Assembly: GCA_020740775.1 (NCBI GenBank)
Contig: JAHEWK010000012.1
Span: 1,798,001 to 1,862,000 of the forward strand
DNA: 64,000 nucleotides
Direction of reading: 5' to 3'
Source of the DNA: Ilyonectria destructans
Lineage: Eukaryota; Ascomycota; Sordariomycetes; Hypocreales; Nectriaceae
Positions 21,591-35,303 of the stretch are shown here, piece after piece. The notes under the pieces are model-generated. The model was not told where the DNA came from. It saw only the letters and a list, made by a program, of their open reading frames with translations, and searched no databases. Position numbers and translations under genes: made by a program. Numbering within the stretch: position 1 is the first letter of the stretch; every line of letters begins with the position of its first letter.

Positions 21591-21878
21591 ATGACAGAAT
21601 GTTGTCTAAAAGGGTTGCGGTGGGAGGCCAAGACTAACGGCCGACACGAGACTGTTACAGGACTCGATTGCTATGTCACAGGCTCAAATCAAGATGCGGC
21701 TATAATGATGATCCATGATCTCTTTGGTTGGACATTTGAGAACATCCGGATCCTTGCCGATCACTTTGCTGACGAGGTCGATGCGTTACAGTCTGTTGAT
21801 AGTAGTAAGAAATACCAGCGTTCATTTAAACGATACGACTTTATCAACGTTATTCGATGCGACGACCTTGAGTATTGA
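21591..21878 (+). pseudogene. truncated dienelactone hydrolase
   Basis: Ninety-five codons. The first ~62 match the start of fungal dienelactone hydrolase-family proteins closely (MTECCLKGLRWEA, LDCYVTGSNQDAAIMMIHDLFGWTFENIRILADHFADEV). The sequence then diverges into unrelated residues and stops. The catalytic Cys/Asp/His region that should follow (family length about 250) is absent and is not recognisable downstream. It is a broken copy, or a gene whose 3' part was deleted when the aldolase moved in next to it. Confidence 0.6.
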
Positions 21879-22262
21879 GTATTGGACTTGAGCGTAGAAA
21901 TTCTGGTCAAAGCTTGGCTAGGGCTACGATACCACACATTGTATGTGATGGAAGAAATTGCCACTCTCGTTAGTAATACGAGAGTCCAAGAAACCATCCA
22001 AGTGAGACTGGTAGAAAAGGCAGTAGCATTTAGCGAGGGCACGGGACTGGTTGGTCTGCTCCTCACTCCACGTGGGGCCGATATCTCGGGTCGGTATATC
22101 GGGACTGAATCCGGTTGGGCAAGTAGTGCGTGACCTTGAGAATGCTTTAGACGGTGCATATCTCACCAACGTTTCTTCCTCTAAAATAGAGGTGCAGCAG
22201 CTGAATATCTAGAAGTAGGAAATTTCACTTACGGCACTTCATACTTTTTTTATCCACTTTCA
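21879..22262. other. short intergenic region before the aldolase
   Basis: Open frames on both strands here have no family resemblance; I take it as leftover sequence plus the aldolase promoter. Confidence 0.4.
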
Positions 22263-23060
22263 ATGAAATCCTCTGCAAGCGATCCTCTGGTTCTTCGAGG
22301 GGACTACCGCAAATTTATCGACGGCTGTCACATTCTGCACCTAAACCGAGTCCTCGACGCTTATGGTCACCTTTCGTTTCGACACCCTCTTCACAGCGAT
22401 GTCTTTATCATGTCGCATTCCATAGCTCCCGGGACCATATCCTCGACTGCGGATTTAATAGCATATAAAGTCGACGACGCAGAGCCAGTCGATTTCACAA
22501 CCTCGAAAGGCTACGAGGAAAGAAGGATCCATTCAGAGATCTACAAGCGTCACCCAGATATTCACGCTATTGTACATAGCCACTCGGAGGCGGTTGTCCC
22601 TTATTCAATCTCGAATGCACCCCTAAGAGCTTGTTATCATATGGCGGGTTTTCTGGGCGCTGATGGTGCTGCTGTGTTCGATGTCGCCCAGCATAGAGAT
22701 CCTGCCCAGGGAGCTGATATGCTTGTCCGCACCGAGCAAACGGGAGCAGCTCTAGCCAAGACTTTCGACAACGACAACTGTGTTACACTTATGCGGGGGC
22801 ATGGCTTCACCGTGGTGGCGGATAGCATCGAGGTTGCCGTCATGTGGGCTACGTATACACAGAAGAACGCAATGATCCAGACTACTGCAGCAACGCTACA
22901 ATCTGCATACGGAGGTACTGGATCCAGCATGGCCTTATCATACTTAGGTGGCGAGGAATGCTTAGTTGCCAACACGATGACGAAGCGGACAGTTCAGAGA
23001 CCATGGCAACTATGGGTCAGAGAAGTTGAGGCGTGTGAACTCTACGTGAACACAGCATAG
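22263..23060 (+). CDS. class II aldolase/adducin-family protein
   Basis: An intronless 265-residue protein. Class II aldolase landmarks: GHLSFR near residue 38, IHSEIYKRHPDIHAIVHSHS (residues about 82-101, containing the zinc-binding HSH pair) and MRGHGFTVVADSIEVA (third histidine). Members are zinc-dependent aldolases or epimerases for sugar phosphates, or decarboxylate/cleave small hydroxy-acids; fungal members next to catabolic genes usually serve sugar-acid or aromatic breakdown. Same strand as the TAXI-like and alcohol dehydrogenase genes downstream. Confidence 0.82.
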   Translation: MKSSASDPLVLRGDYRKFIDGCHILHLNRVLDAYGHLSFRHPLHSDVFIMSHSIAPGTISSTADLIAYKVDDAEPVDFTTSKGYEERRIHSEIYKRHPDIHAIVHSHSEAVVPYSISNAPLRACYHMAGFLGADGAAVFDVAQHRDPAQGADMLVRTEQTGAALAKTFDNDNCVTLMRGHGFTVVADSIEVAVMWATYTQKNAMIQTTAATLQSAYGGTGSSMALSYLGGEECLVANTMTKRTVQRPWQLWVREVEACELYVNTA

Positions 23061-23763
23061 CAGTCATGGAAAAGGCCCCGTGTACCCTAGGATGTGGCTC
23101 AAAGTCCGAAATACAAAGTCTGAAATAACATATCATTTGTGTATTGTCATGTTTAATTTTAATTGCAGTATTCGCTGGAGAGGCGTGGTGTAATGGAAAT
23201 GCCTGGCGCAACGCTGTGGGCTCTCAAGACTTTGCAAAATTTCAACCAACCCAATCAGTCAATTTCGCAAGATCCCATCAATTGAACAACTCTAAACGTC
23301 ATCGACCGGCTACTATGTTACGTAATAAGAACTAGGAACGCTACCAACCCGGGATAGAGTAGCTTGAAGACCGGACAATCTCGAAAAGTGCGGGACCCGC
23401 GTTGTGATTCTCGGCTTCCGCCGAAATGTCCAAACAAGTCACGACGCTAGAGAGCTTGACGCGGCTCCTCCTTTATCCCGATTCCACCGATTCTTCAAGT
23501 CCGCGAATTGAAACTCTTGCTCGGATCTCGGGCTGACCTTATCGTTTGGTCCGTCATGCACAAGGTTACAGCCATGCCCCCGCTCCGTGTAACGTGTCGG
23601 AAGAGGACCCGAGATGCGATGCGAAATGGGTTTCCGCGTGTGTTCCCAATGATTGCGGCTGGCTCTACAATTGATTTAACGTGGAATGTTCCATGATCAT
23701 TTTTTTAATCCAACATTGTGAGATTTCGACACTGAAGAATATCAACTCTGACCAGGATTGAAG
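23061..23763. promoter_or_regulatory. promoter region of TAXI-like gene with palindromes
   Basis: Contains the perfect palindrome GCGGGACCCGC (23390-23400) and, 10 bp further on, the inverted repeat TCGGC-4-GCCGA (23411-23424). Both have CGG/CCG half-sites suited to Zn2Cys6 factors. No gene seen. Confidence 0.4.
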
Positions 23764-24786
23764 ATGGCGACAACAGATTTGGGGGAACTCAACAGGCAGA
23801 ATGAATCTGGCCCGCGACTTGAGCAATCCTACACACTCCACTTTCAAGGGGATTGGGGTATGGCGAACTTCCATCGTGTCTGTTCCTGGCTTGCCCAGCA
23901 ATTTTGCGATCGTACGGGACCACGAAGTCAAGTCGCCATCTGGAATCTATGTGACGGGGGTCTGGAAGCCGTCACAAAAGTCTTCGATGGACGTGTACAC
24001 CTCTCCATTTCAACGCCAGCTCAGCTTATGAGCACTGCGCTCACTGGCCAAGGCATCTTCCAATCTTGCGGACCGATGCCGTCGCTTCGCGCGCTTGGGG
24101 TGCTGCCTCAAAATGACCGAATGGTTCTCGCAATCAGTCCCAAGTACAACATTCATTCTTTTGCCCAACTGCGGCGAGAGAAGCCGGCTCTGAGGATAGC
24201 GACATCCCACAACGACGGCACCAACTTCATCGGCTATGTTGCATCTGAACTGATGAAAGCTCACGGCATTAGCGACGCTGAACTTTCATCTTGGGGAGGG
24301 GAGTACGTCACGGCCACGCGTCCAGAGGAAGCTATGGCCTTGGTAATGGGCGGGAAAGCAGACGCCCTGCTACAGGAAGCCATCATGACACCTTGGTGGG
24401 AAAGTGTGATTGAGAAGAAAGGATTTATTCCTCTGCCCGCTGAAGCTAGCGCATTGGCTCGCTTTGCAGAGAGCAATCCTGGAGCAGTTCGGCCTGATGC
24501 TGGACCTTTACCAGCAGGGTTTTGGCCATCGTTTGCAGAGCCATTACCGTGCCTTGATTTCGCCGACTTTATTGTACTAGTGCGTGACGACCTTCCAGAG
24601 GAAGTTGCGCACCTGTTGACCTGGTGCTTGGTCGAAACACGGGCGAGTCTGGAGGGCCAATACCATCATCTACCCCCTGAGAAGAGCCCTTTGACTTATC
24701 CCCTCAAACCAGAAAATATGGCGCAATCTCCTGTGCCTCTGCATCCGGGAGCCCATAGATATTACAAAGAGGCTGGGGTCCTGTAA
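23764..24786 (+). CDS. TAXI-type solute-binding-like protein (NMT1/TRAP family), cytoplasmic
   Basis: An intronless 340-residue protein. The fold markers are those of the TAXI family of periplasmic solute receptors: SYTLHFQGDWGMANFH at the N terminus, VHLSISTPAQLMSTALTG, FAQLRREKPALRIATSHNDGTNFIGYVASELMKAHG, and VMGGKADALLQEAIMTPWW. In bacteria these proteins feed TRAP transporters and are secreted. Here there is no signal peptide, lipobox or partner permease, so the fungal protein must do something else, such as binding or sensing a carboxylic acid or sugar acid in the cytoplasm. Lack of introns and family distribution hint at old transfer from bacteria (inference). Confidence 0.78.
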   Translation: MATTDLGELNRQNESGPRLEQSYTLHFQGDWGMANFHRVCSWLAQQFCDRTGPRSQVAIWNLCDGGLEAVTKVFDGRVHLSISTPAQLMSTALTGQGIFQSCGPMPSLRALGVLPQNDRMVLAISPKYNIHSFAQLRREKPALRIATSHNDGTNFIGYVASELMKAHGISDAELSSWGGEYVTATRPEEAMALVMGGKADALLQEAIMTPWWESVIEKKGFIPLPAEASALARFAESNPGAVRPDAGPLPAGFWPSFAEPLPCLDFADFIVLVRDDLPEEVAHLLTWCLVETRASLEGQYHHLPPEKSPLTYPLKPENMAQSPVPLHPGAHRYYKEAGVL

Positions 24787-25664
24787 CTTATATTAGCTGG
24801 AGTAAATAGACCCAAGTTAACATCACTTTCCATTCAAAGGTGTTGGACCTAGGCTACTATACTGTCTCCTGGTTGGGGTATTGCAAAGGGTGACCAGTTG
24901 GACTAGAAACCTTAGTCTGTCCGAATAAACTGTTGGCCTTTGAATGGACTGGGTATATAGTCTGTATTGTTAATCCTATTGTTGGTATTTCTTTTTTACT
25001 TTGAGCTTCTAGTCCCCCTTCTGGGTATGTGTGTACTATGGCACCCTAACCTCTTGATACTGTCTCTTAGAAAAGGTATAGGGTATGCTACAATAGATAT
25101 CGAAGGAGGCATTTCACAACCCATTAAAGTTGAAATTAAAATTATAGGGGCTGTCTCTTCATCCCATCCTTCTGGAGCAAAGGTTGCCAGTTAATGACGA
25201 GTGGCATCTTGGGGGCTCTGTCTCCGAGAGCAACACCGTTCGAGGGCGCCCTGGCAGATGTCTCCATCTAGAATCAGTTCAACAAGTTGGTACATTCACA
25301 GATTAGTTGGGGAAATCCTCCTCCAATGTTAAAAACATGTGGGAGCATTAGGCACCCGCTAAGCAAGACACTGCACTCGTCAAGGACCTGGAGGCGATCC
25401 ACACCTCACCTCAGCCATGGCGGGGGAAATTCGGAACACATCCGGGTTCACTTCCAGTCGCGCTAGGCAATTTCCTTCTTCTTCCGGACCGAGAGAAGAC
25501 TTCAAAGCAAGGCACTCCCCCCTCACAGTGTTATCAATTGTCGTCCTTGGTGTCCCTGCTTACCACCGCCTTAACAAGCTCGAGGTCAATTGGCCTGATT
25601 TCTTCGTTGCTCACCTACACTTTTCTACTATTGAGATCGATTTGTTACCCGCCATCTCTTCAAA
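24787..25664. other. intergenic region with dispersed repeat
   Basis: Apart from the 165-bp repeat at 24891-25055 nothing structured is visible. The alcohol dehydrogenase promoter occupies the right end. Confidence 0.5.
24891..25055. repeat. 165-bp dispersed repeat, copy A (not RIPed)
   Basis: Runs from GACCAGTTGGACTAG to CACCCTAACCTCTT. Copies of nearly equal length occur at 38797-38962 (RIPed) and 55624-55788 (largely intact). It is non-coding, probably an LTR or MITE remnant. Confidence 0.75.
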
Positions 25665-26995
25665 ATGCTCACAGACGCGCTTGTTGTTGAGACTCCTGGC
25701 TCGCCATTTATATTTACCCAGGTCACAGTTGAAGACGAACCCCGCGATGACGAGGTCATGATCGAGATGCAAGCTACCGGGCTTTGTCATACCGATCTCA
25801 ATTTCTCCAGAGAATCTTCGATTCCGGACTTATTCCCGGCGGTCCTGGGGCATGAAGGTTAGTTAACTTCGGTCAAGTCCTATCAGTCCATACGCCATAT
25901 GTTGTACTGGTCATGATGCAACAAAGTGAACGATACTAAACCTACGATACAGGTGCCGGCGTTGTCTTCAAGATAGGAGCTAAGGTTGTAAACACGGCTC
26001 CAGGAGACCATGTCGTTTTGACCTATGCCAGTTGCCGTGACTGCAAGTACTGCCACAAAAAAGAATCGTCGTACTGCTACGACTTCGAAAAAGCCAACTT
26101 TGGTGTTGGGCGATGTGACGGTTCCAAAGCGTATTCGTCGCCTTCGGGTCCTGTGACCTCTCACTTCTTTGGACAGAGCAGTTTTGCCAAATATGCCATC
26201 GTGGCGGAGTCTAGTTTGGTGAAGATGAATAACGACGTGCCACTTGACCTTGTTGCCCCCCTTGGCTGCGGCATCATGGCAGGCGCAGGTGGTGAGAGCT
26301 CTTCCTTCTTTTTATTCACATGCTATATTTGGCCCTAACTGAACAACCAGCCATGTTGAATGTGTTGCAACCCACGTCTGAGTCGGTGGTTTGTGTTGCT
26401 GGAGCAGGTGCTGTAGGCTTGGCCGCCATCATGGCCCTCGGGTTGATCACCTCTCCTCCGTCTGTTGTGATTGCTCTTGACGTAGTTTCAAGGCGCCTTG
26501 AACTTGGCAAAAAGTACGGTGTCACGACTACAATCAACTGCCTGGATGTGGATGATTTGAAGCAAGCTCTGCTGGACGCAACTGGTGGTAGGGGCATCGA
26601 CGGCTCCATCGACACCACCGGCCGCCCCGAAGTGGTCAAGGCACTACTAAAGGCCTCAGCTCACAAAGGCACCGTTGTCCAGGTTGGCGTCGGATCCGTA
26701 AGTGGTCACTCCTATTCGCTAACGCATCTTCATATACTGATGGTTCATCCAATAGCTGACAGCCGAGGTATCAACTGGCTTGTTTGAGACAGTCAATAGT
26801 GGCAGGGTTTATCGTGGGTGTGCTATGGGAGACTGTTATCCCCAGGAGTTTATTCCAAAGCTCATCGAAGCGTGGCGGGCGGGAAGGTTTCCGTTTACGG
26901 ACATCATACATCACTATGCAGCCACGGAGGTGGAAAAGGCGATACACGACGTTTCGAGAGGCGATACGATTAAAGCTGTACTGCTGTGGAAGTAA
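25665..26995 (+). CDS. zinc-containing (aryl-)alcohol dehydrogenase
   Basis: Four exons join in phase: 25665-25857, 25953-26291, 26351-26697 and 26756-26995, giving 372 residues. It has all zinc ligands of class-III-like MDR enzymes: catalytic Cys in GLCHTD, His in LGHEGAG (across join 1) and Cys in LGCGIMAGAG. The structural zinc loop is present as CRDCKYCHKKESSYC. The cofactor motif GAGAVGLAA opens exon 3 after the AGAGAMLNVL junction. The overall pattern resembles bacterial aryl-alcohol/benzyl-alcohol dehydrogenases. Likely NAD-dependent oxidation of a primary or aromatic alcohol in the catabolic set formed with the aldolase. Confidence 0.9.
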
Positions 26996-27192
26996 GTCTT
27001 GACCTGTTTAGTACCCCCGTTGTATTTTACACAGGGAGTTTAAGTAGAGTAACGACTGGTTCGATAGCAGCCCGACAGCGCCAGTGCTAGCTAGAGTGTA
27101 GGAGGGTCTAGAGAAGCCTGCTTGCTGTAGAGTAGATAACTTGCTATATCGAATTGAGAAATCAAAGACTTGAAATATCCTTTGATACTACT

Positions 27193-29016
27193 TTAACATA
27201 TAGATACAAGTATAGCTTCAGTACTTCTCAAATTCACTCCAACACTCCCATTCTCTACTGCATAGCCTTCCCAAGACTTTGCTCCAGTTTCAGCCAACCT
27301 GCCCTTTGCATAGTTCCAGCTCTGACCCGCCCACTTAATATCATTATCAGCACTTGCGCCATTGCCAGTCAATCTTTCAACTTTAACATTCTTAACCCAG
27401 CGAGGTAAGTCCAGGGTGATTTTCTGGACAGGCCTTTCATAACGAGTTGTGGAGTTCCACTCATCAAAGTTGATAACCACATACTTGGCGAGACTACCCG
27501 ACTCATATATGCCGTACGCAGACACATCCCAAGGAAGCTGTGGGATGGGATAAACTTGGACTTTAGGGTGGTGACCAAGGACGTCAGCAGCAAATATCTG
27601 ACCGTATAGCGGAGCCCGGACATGAGGTTTAACGCCGTCTCGAGTCACGGGGACCCAGGCACTATAGCCGAATGTAGTTCCTTGGATTAGGTTGTATCGA
27701 GTAATGTTCTAAACATTAGGGTCCATGATTAGCTCAAGAAATAGACACATAATCTCCAATGTTTCTTACCGTGGCCATGCCCATAAGAAGGTGATCGATG
27801 AGCCAGAGAGCAGAACCAAATACACCCTCGATTTGGGACATGTTGAGATTGTATGAGTTGCTGTTTGTTTCACCCAAAACAAATGGGAGTGCTGGATCAT
27901 ACTTATGACACGACTCGATGATGGTTTCGTATTGCGTGACATTGTCCGCAATCGCGGTGTGGTTCATATAAGAGTTTTGCAACCGCACCCATTCCTGCTT
28001 TCCTGCTGCGTACTGATGGTAGGAAATGGATTTGACAAATCCATGCCGATCTAAGCCGTCTTGGAAAGCTTCCTCACTGTTGAGACGCAAAGTAATCAGC
28101 AAGGACTGATCCAAAACGTGGTTTATAGACGGGGATTCTGGCGGACTCACAAGTTCCATCCGGGCTCGTCAGCTCCAGCAATAAGCAATCCTTGAAAGAA
28201 ACGCCGTTGTGCCAATCCGTACTTGTTGTCCTTAAGCACGAGCTCGGAAGTGTTTGCAGCGTATTCATTCCATTCTCTCACATAATCCCCCATCGAGTAA
28301 CCCGCACTACGATGGCCGAACCGCACCATCAAGTCAGGTTCGTTACCAAGCTCAAAACATTCGAGAGAGTCCTGGACATAGTCCATGACAATCTTGGCCA
28401 CTTCAATTGCATTCTCGAGGCCACCCTTCTTACCAAAGGTGTTACCCATGTTCAATTGCCAGGACCACCGGGTGCCTGGGAAGTTGAGAAATCCATCAAA
28501 GAAATGGGGACCGATGTAGACCATGTCAGGAATACCGTACTCGGTGGTAAATGATGCTGTTGTATTCCACCAGTTGTACGCAGCAATCCCTTGACTGGCA
28601 TTGTACCAAACTCGATCCCTATACATGGTCTATTAGTGCTATATGAGATGGGTATAATCCAAGTGATCATTACGTAGAGGTACCTCCCACACGGATGAAG
28701 GGATGAGCACCGGTCTTTAAATAGAGAAGGTCAAATATATCTCGCGAAAAGAGGTTTGGATGGGTCAGGTTTCCTATGAAGAAGTAAGCTCAAATTCAAT
28801 CAAAAGCGATAACTATGTAACATATTGATACACACCTGCATAGTCGGTAAAGAAATGAGCCGGAAAGGAAAAGGACGCAAAGTCATGGGGAACAACCCAT
28901 GAAGCACCGACAGGCACTTTCTCAGGAGAGGAAAGTTGAAGAGGTTCGGCAACAGTAAATGAGGCTGATACACTATAAAGAGCCACTGTGAGGGCTGATC
29001 TAAGTGATGAAACCAT
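27193..29016 (-). CDS. secreted glycoside hydrolase family 79 (beta-glucuronidase-like)
   Basis: Five exons on the minus strand join in phase: 29016-28836, 28773-28674, 28618-28151, 28076-27770 and 27708-27193, giving 523 residues. An N-terminal signal peptide is evident (LRSALTVALYSVSASFTVA). The GH79 barrel shows PFIRVGGTSTDRVWY (exon 2/3 join), the acid/base glutamate in CFELGNEPD (about E187), and the nucleophile in PFVLGETNSNSYN (about E319). The C-terminal beta-sandwich domain follows (YVVINFDEWNST to EAILVSIC). GH79 enzymes remove glucuronic acid or 4-O-methyl-glucuronic acid from plant arabinogalactan or related glycans. Its 3' end is convergent with the alcohol dehydrogenase; the regulator, sulfatase and sugar porter to the right make a plausible functional group. 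Confidence 0.9.
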
Positions 29017-29719
29017 TTTGCTGATGATTAAAGAGTATGGCAATCCTGTAAATCTCACTGGCGACAAATTCATATCTGGACCAGGCTTGAGCCTTTTTAT
29101 AGATGATAGGTTATACCCAGATCTTCCTCGAGCTATACCCCAGAAAATCAAAATCCGCTGGCTAGCCTATTACGCAATCCCCCATGATTATTTGCAAAGA
29201 GATTTTAATTGTGGTCGACTACAGACCCCGGCACCAATACGGATCATAGCGAACTGAAAGTGCAATATCCAAGCCGGGTCAGGCCTCGGAAGTCGGCGCT
29301 TGACCCGGTCGGCATTCGCTCCGCCTGGCGGCTTTCGGCACAGACTCGCTCGCGGAATTCGCTGACACTAAGGAGATGAGGCGGGGAAAGTGGAACAGAT
29401 TCGGCCTGTTGATTCGACAATTCACATCCAATTGCTCGCTGACCCCTCGGGTTTTCACGTCCCCACCCAAATGATTGAAAGTTGCGAGTCTGGTCGGTGA
29501 ATTAACATGCTAGGTAGAACCCAATGACGTGGCTAAGGCCTACGGCGCAGACAGGCAGCTCAACACACTCCGCAATGGTTGAATAAGCTCGTGGATGGCG
29601 TGCGGGGGACTTGCGGAGAAGGCCAGCCGAAGACCCGGCATGAATGTTACCATCTTCGCTCATTCACGTCAGGCTTACCGTAGTCCCTCTTCCGCCCACT
29701 CAGTCAGGCCGCCGATGCC
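29017..29719. promoter_or_regulatory. divergent promoter of GH79 and double-cluster regulator
   Basis: No gene. The 5' ends of both genes face this 700-bp spacer, so it is their shared control region. I see no perfect palindrome in it. Confidence 0.45.
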
Positions 29720-32465
29720 ATGCCCAGAGGCAACTCTCCCACTCATGCTGAGACTGGTAAGCCCCTCAGCCTGGAGGTAATGAGTCGATACTGACCTATT
29801 GGACTCCTAGGCTGCTTAGTCTGTCGATCACGAAAGGTAAATCTCAAACCCGCCCAGTTTATGTTTATTTGCCAGGGCAAATGACGACATCTGCGCCAAG
29901 CTTGTATCTACACCTCCATTTATCGCTGACTTTGACTGTCAGGTGCGGTGTGACCGTACAATTCCAAGCTGCCGCAAATGTCATCGTTTGGGTGTGACAT
30001 GCCCGGGCTACGAGCTCGATCATGGATGTATCTCCAGATCTGAGATGCTCAAGTCTACCAATGACATCTTCAAAGCCGCCGGTATCGAGAAGAGGCGCGT
30101 CGGATCATGCCACGAGTGTCGCGCTTCGAAATGCAGATGCACGAGAACGAAGCCAGCGTGTCAAAGATGCGTCGCGAAATGTCTGAAGTGCGTCTACCAT
30201 TCCAAGGCCGGTGATCAAGACGACTCGAGTGCTAGCCCATCTGATCATATCCATCAACTGGAGCGTGATAAGTTGATCCCGGATCTAGATGCTCGGTAAG
30301 TACTTCATTACCAACCATTGACTGGACAATTACCGAATGACGTGCATCCAGTTTGTACTCGGATACAATCCCCGAAGACCCAAAGTTAAGAAATCACCTG
30401 ATCAACATCTACTTTGATCGGTTCCACAATTTGAGATGTTTGGCATTCATCCACAAACCGTCTTTCATGCATTCCATGGCCCGAGCCAGTGCCGTCCAGG
30501 ATTACGGCGAGCCTCTGCTCTATGTCATGTGCGCACTAAGTGCAAGGAAAGATTCCACCCTCCGACCCACAGAACCAGTCAGTAATAAATCAAACAGATG
30601 CTTATATCTCGAATTTTTGACATCCTCATCGATACCAAAAGTTTCCGCGCGTCCCGTTCCGGGCGAGCTGTGGGCTGAGAAAGCCCGCAGAATGGTGCTG
30701 GAAGATATCCATCTCCCCACTATCCAGCATGTAATGGTTCGTGTCCCCAACACCGGTCCTAATTCATATACCTAACTAAGGAAGGCAATGATTTTGCTTT
30801 GTGAGTACGGACTCAGAACGGATCAACACTCCTTGGCGTTTATCTTATCCGGCTGCGTATTTCGTACTATGCGGCTTCTGGGTCTTGACAATCCGCCAGC
30901 AACCTTGGACGCCACAGAGCCACAACCACATAGTCTCAAGGAAGAGATTGAATACAGAGTCGTTTGGTCTTGTTATACTCTCGACGTTCTTATGTCTTCC
31001 GGAGTGAACAAGAATTCTTCGTGGAGAGAAGACGTTCCGCAGATACCACTGCCCCGTTCCGACAAGGACTTTCTTCTTCAAACCTCATCTCCTCAACATT
31101 TCCTGTCCTGGGTTGAATGCCCCAGTGCGCTTCCCATTGTCAAAGATTTAGATCTCCCATCTTTAGTCGCCATCTTGATTAGACTTCGGGGCAAAGTTCT
31201 CAGGTAAATAGCCTCTGTGTCCGAATATTCCAGTGGCTTAACCGAACTGATCTCTGAAACAAAGACTTATCCGCACTGAACCATCGTCTGAGATAAATAT
31301 ATGGGACTCTGCATCTCCTTTCATGCTCATCATCCAGCAGCTCGACACATTCTACGAAAATCTTCCAGATAAATTTCGCATTACCGAGCTTAACACTTAC
31401 ATTCACAAGGATCAGCATGTCCTTGGCGCTGTATTTTCACTACATCTCATGTACAACGCCGCAATTTTCGACCTTACAAGAATATCTCTCGCGGGCTTTA
31501 GTTTTCCCCTTGCAGCCTCTTTCCTCCATAGCCCTCCTGAGTTCCGGTCCAGGTGCCAGGAACGCTGCCGCTTTCACGCCAACGCTGTCTCCGATTTGAT
31601 TCAAAAAGGATTGATTCACGGACGAGACGCTTTTGAAGACAGTTTTTGCGCAGATGCAGCACTAGAATCAGCGAAGGTGCAGATTATCCACTCGGCAACA
31701 GTGGTGGGTGGCGACGACTCTATGGACAAGACAAGACACAACATAAGGAAAATACTTGAATTCCTTAATTTCTTGCACGTGGATAAGGATGGCCATAGTA
31801 CTCATGTAAGCCCTCGTACTGTATCCATCCCTGAACAGTGTGATTATAACCAGTTACAGCTACGTACCATACTACAACTTTGCGTGCTCTTCGGGTTCCG
31901 AGACATTGCTGAGGAATGGCACTGCTCCCCAACGTATGTTGAGCAGCCCGATGCTTGCTTCCTTGCTTATTTCTAACAATCTCATAATAGGCCCCACCAA
32001 ATGTCTCCGGAGGTTACTGGCTCCGCTGCCGTCCATCATCTGTCCAATATGGCGCCATTTCGTCGGGCTCAAACCGAGTTGCGGGCACACCAGAACTCCA
32101 GCCCCAGAACTCTCTCTTCTTACGAAATACAAGATCCGCAGCAACGACTGCTTCCAAGTCGTGAACAGCCGCCCAAGATTTCATTCGATGACGCCACGGC
32201 AGGGAGATCCCAAGAGCAACATACCCACTCAGTAACACGCGCAAGAGGGCTAGCTCCTTTGCAGCATACAGTGCCAGCGACTACACAAGGCATGGAGTCA
32301 AGCTGGATTGATGAACCAGAAATGATGGATATGGAGATTGTCCAACCGTCTGTAGAGGATTACATTCGAACGGCGGGTGAAATGTCAGACTACTTGACAT
32401 GGAACATGAACGACTTATCTGAACTGCCGATTTGGACAGAATTTGGTAGCCAAGGTCCTGCCTAG
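29720..32465 (+). CDS. transcription factor with two tandem Zn2Cys6 clusters
   Basis: Eight exons fit in phase: 29720-29756, 29811-29836, 29943-30295, 30352-30581, 30642-30730, 30785-31203, 31265-31933 and 31991-32465, giving 765 residues. The 37-nt and 26-nt first exons are supported because they rebuild a perfect cluster: TGCLVCRSRK from exons 1-2, then VRCDRTIPSCRKCHRLGVTC from exon 3. A second complete cluster follows about 30 residues later: SCHECRASKCRC then CQRCVAKCLKC, with spacing C-2-C-6-C-6-C-2-C-6-C. The middle region carries the fungal TF homology (YFDRFHNLRCLAFIHKPSFM, GELWAEKARRMVL, MRLLGLDNP). The intron at 30582-30641 is 60 nt and in frame, so it may be retained. Probable local activator of the GH79/sulfatase/transporter genes. 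Confidence 0.85.
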
Positions 32466-32810
32466 TGAAATTTAGAGGTAGTAGCCAATACTTTGTCATG
32501 GGTGCTGGGTATATAACTAGATTATTGTCTCTATCGTTTGAAAATACTGCATGGCTTTGATCTATCTGATGATGTTGAGTAAAGCTAAAAAGAAAAACCG
32601 AATATTTCGTGATAGACGTCACGAGCAAAGGCGATATTTAAACAATGTAAACTTTGTAATCGGGGTCTCGCTAGCTTTCTAAGGCCAAGGTGTCTATAGT
32701 AAACGAAAACGTACAGCGAGATTCTCAGACTAAATGCCTCATGGTATTGTTGGGGAGCTCCTCTCGCCAGCTCACTTGAGTGCTCCGCTACCTCATAAAC
32801 ACTTTTTCTT
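32466..32810. other. convergent 3' regions
   Basis: A 345-bp gap between the stops of the regulator and the sulfatase; nothing else seen. Confidence 0.5.

Positions 32811-35303
<2,493 letters not shown>

Noticed and set aside
21761..22169. Minus-strand 132-codon frame opposite the dienelactone hydrolase fragment
   Set aside because: No motif, low-complexity start, non-ATG start codon; treated as chance.
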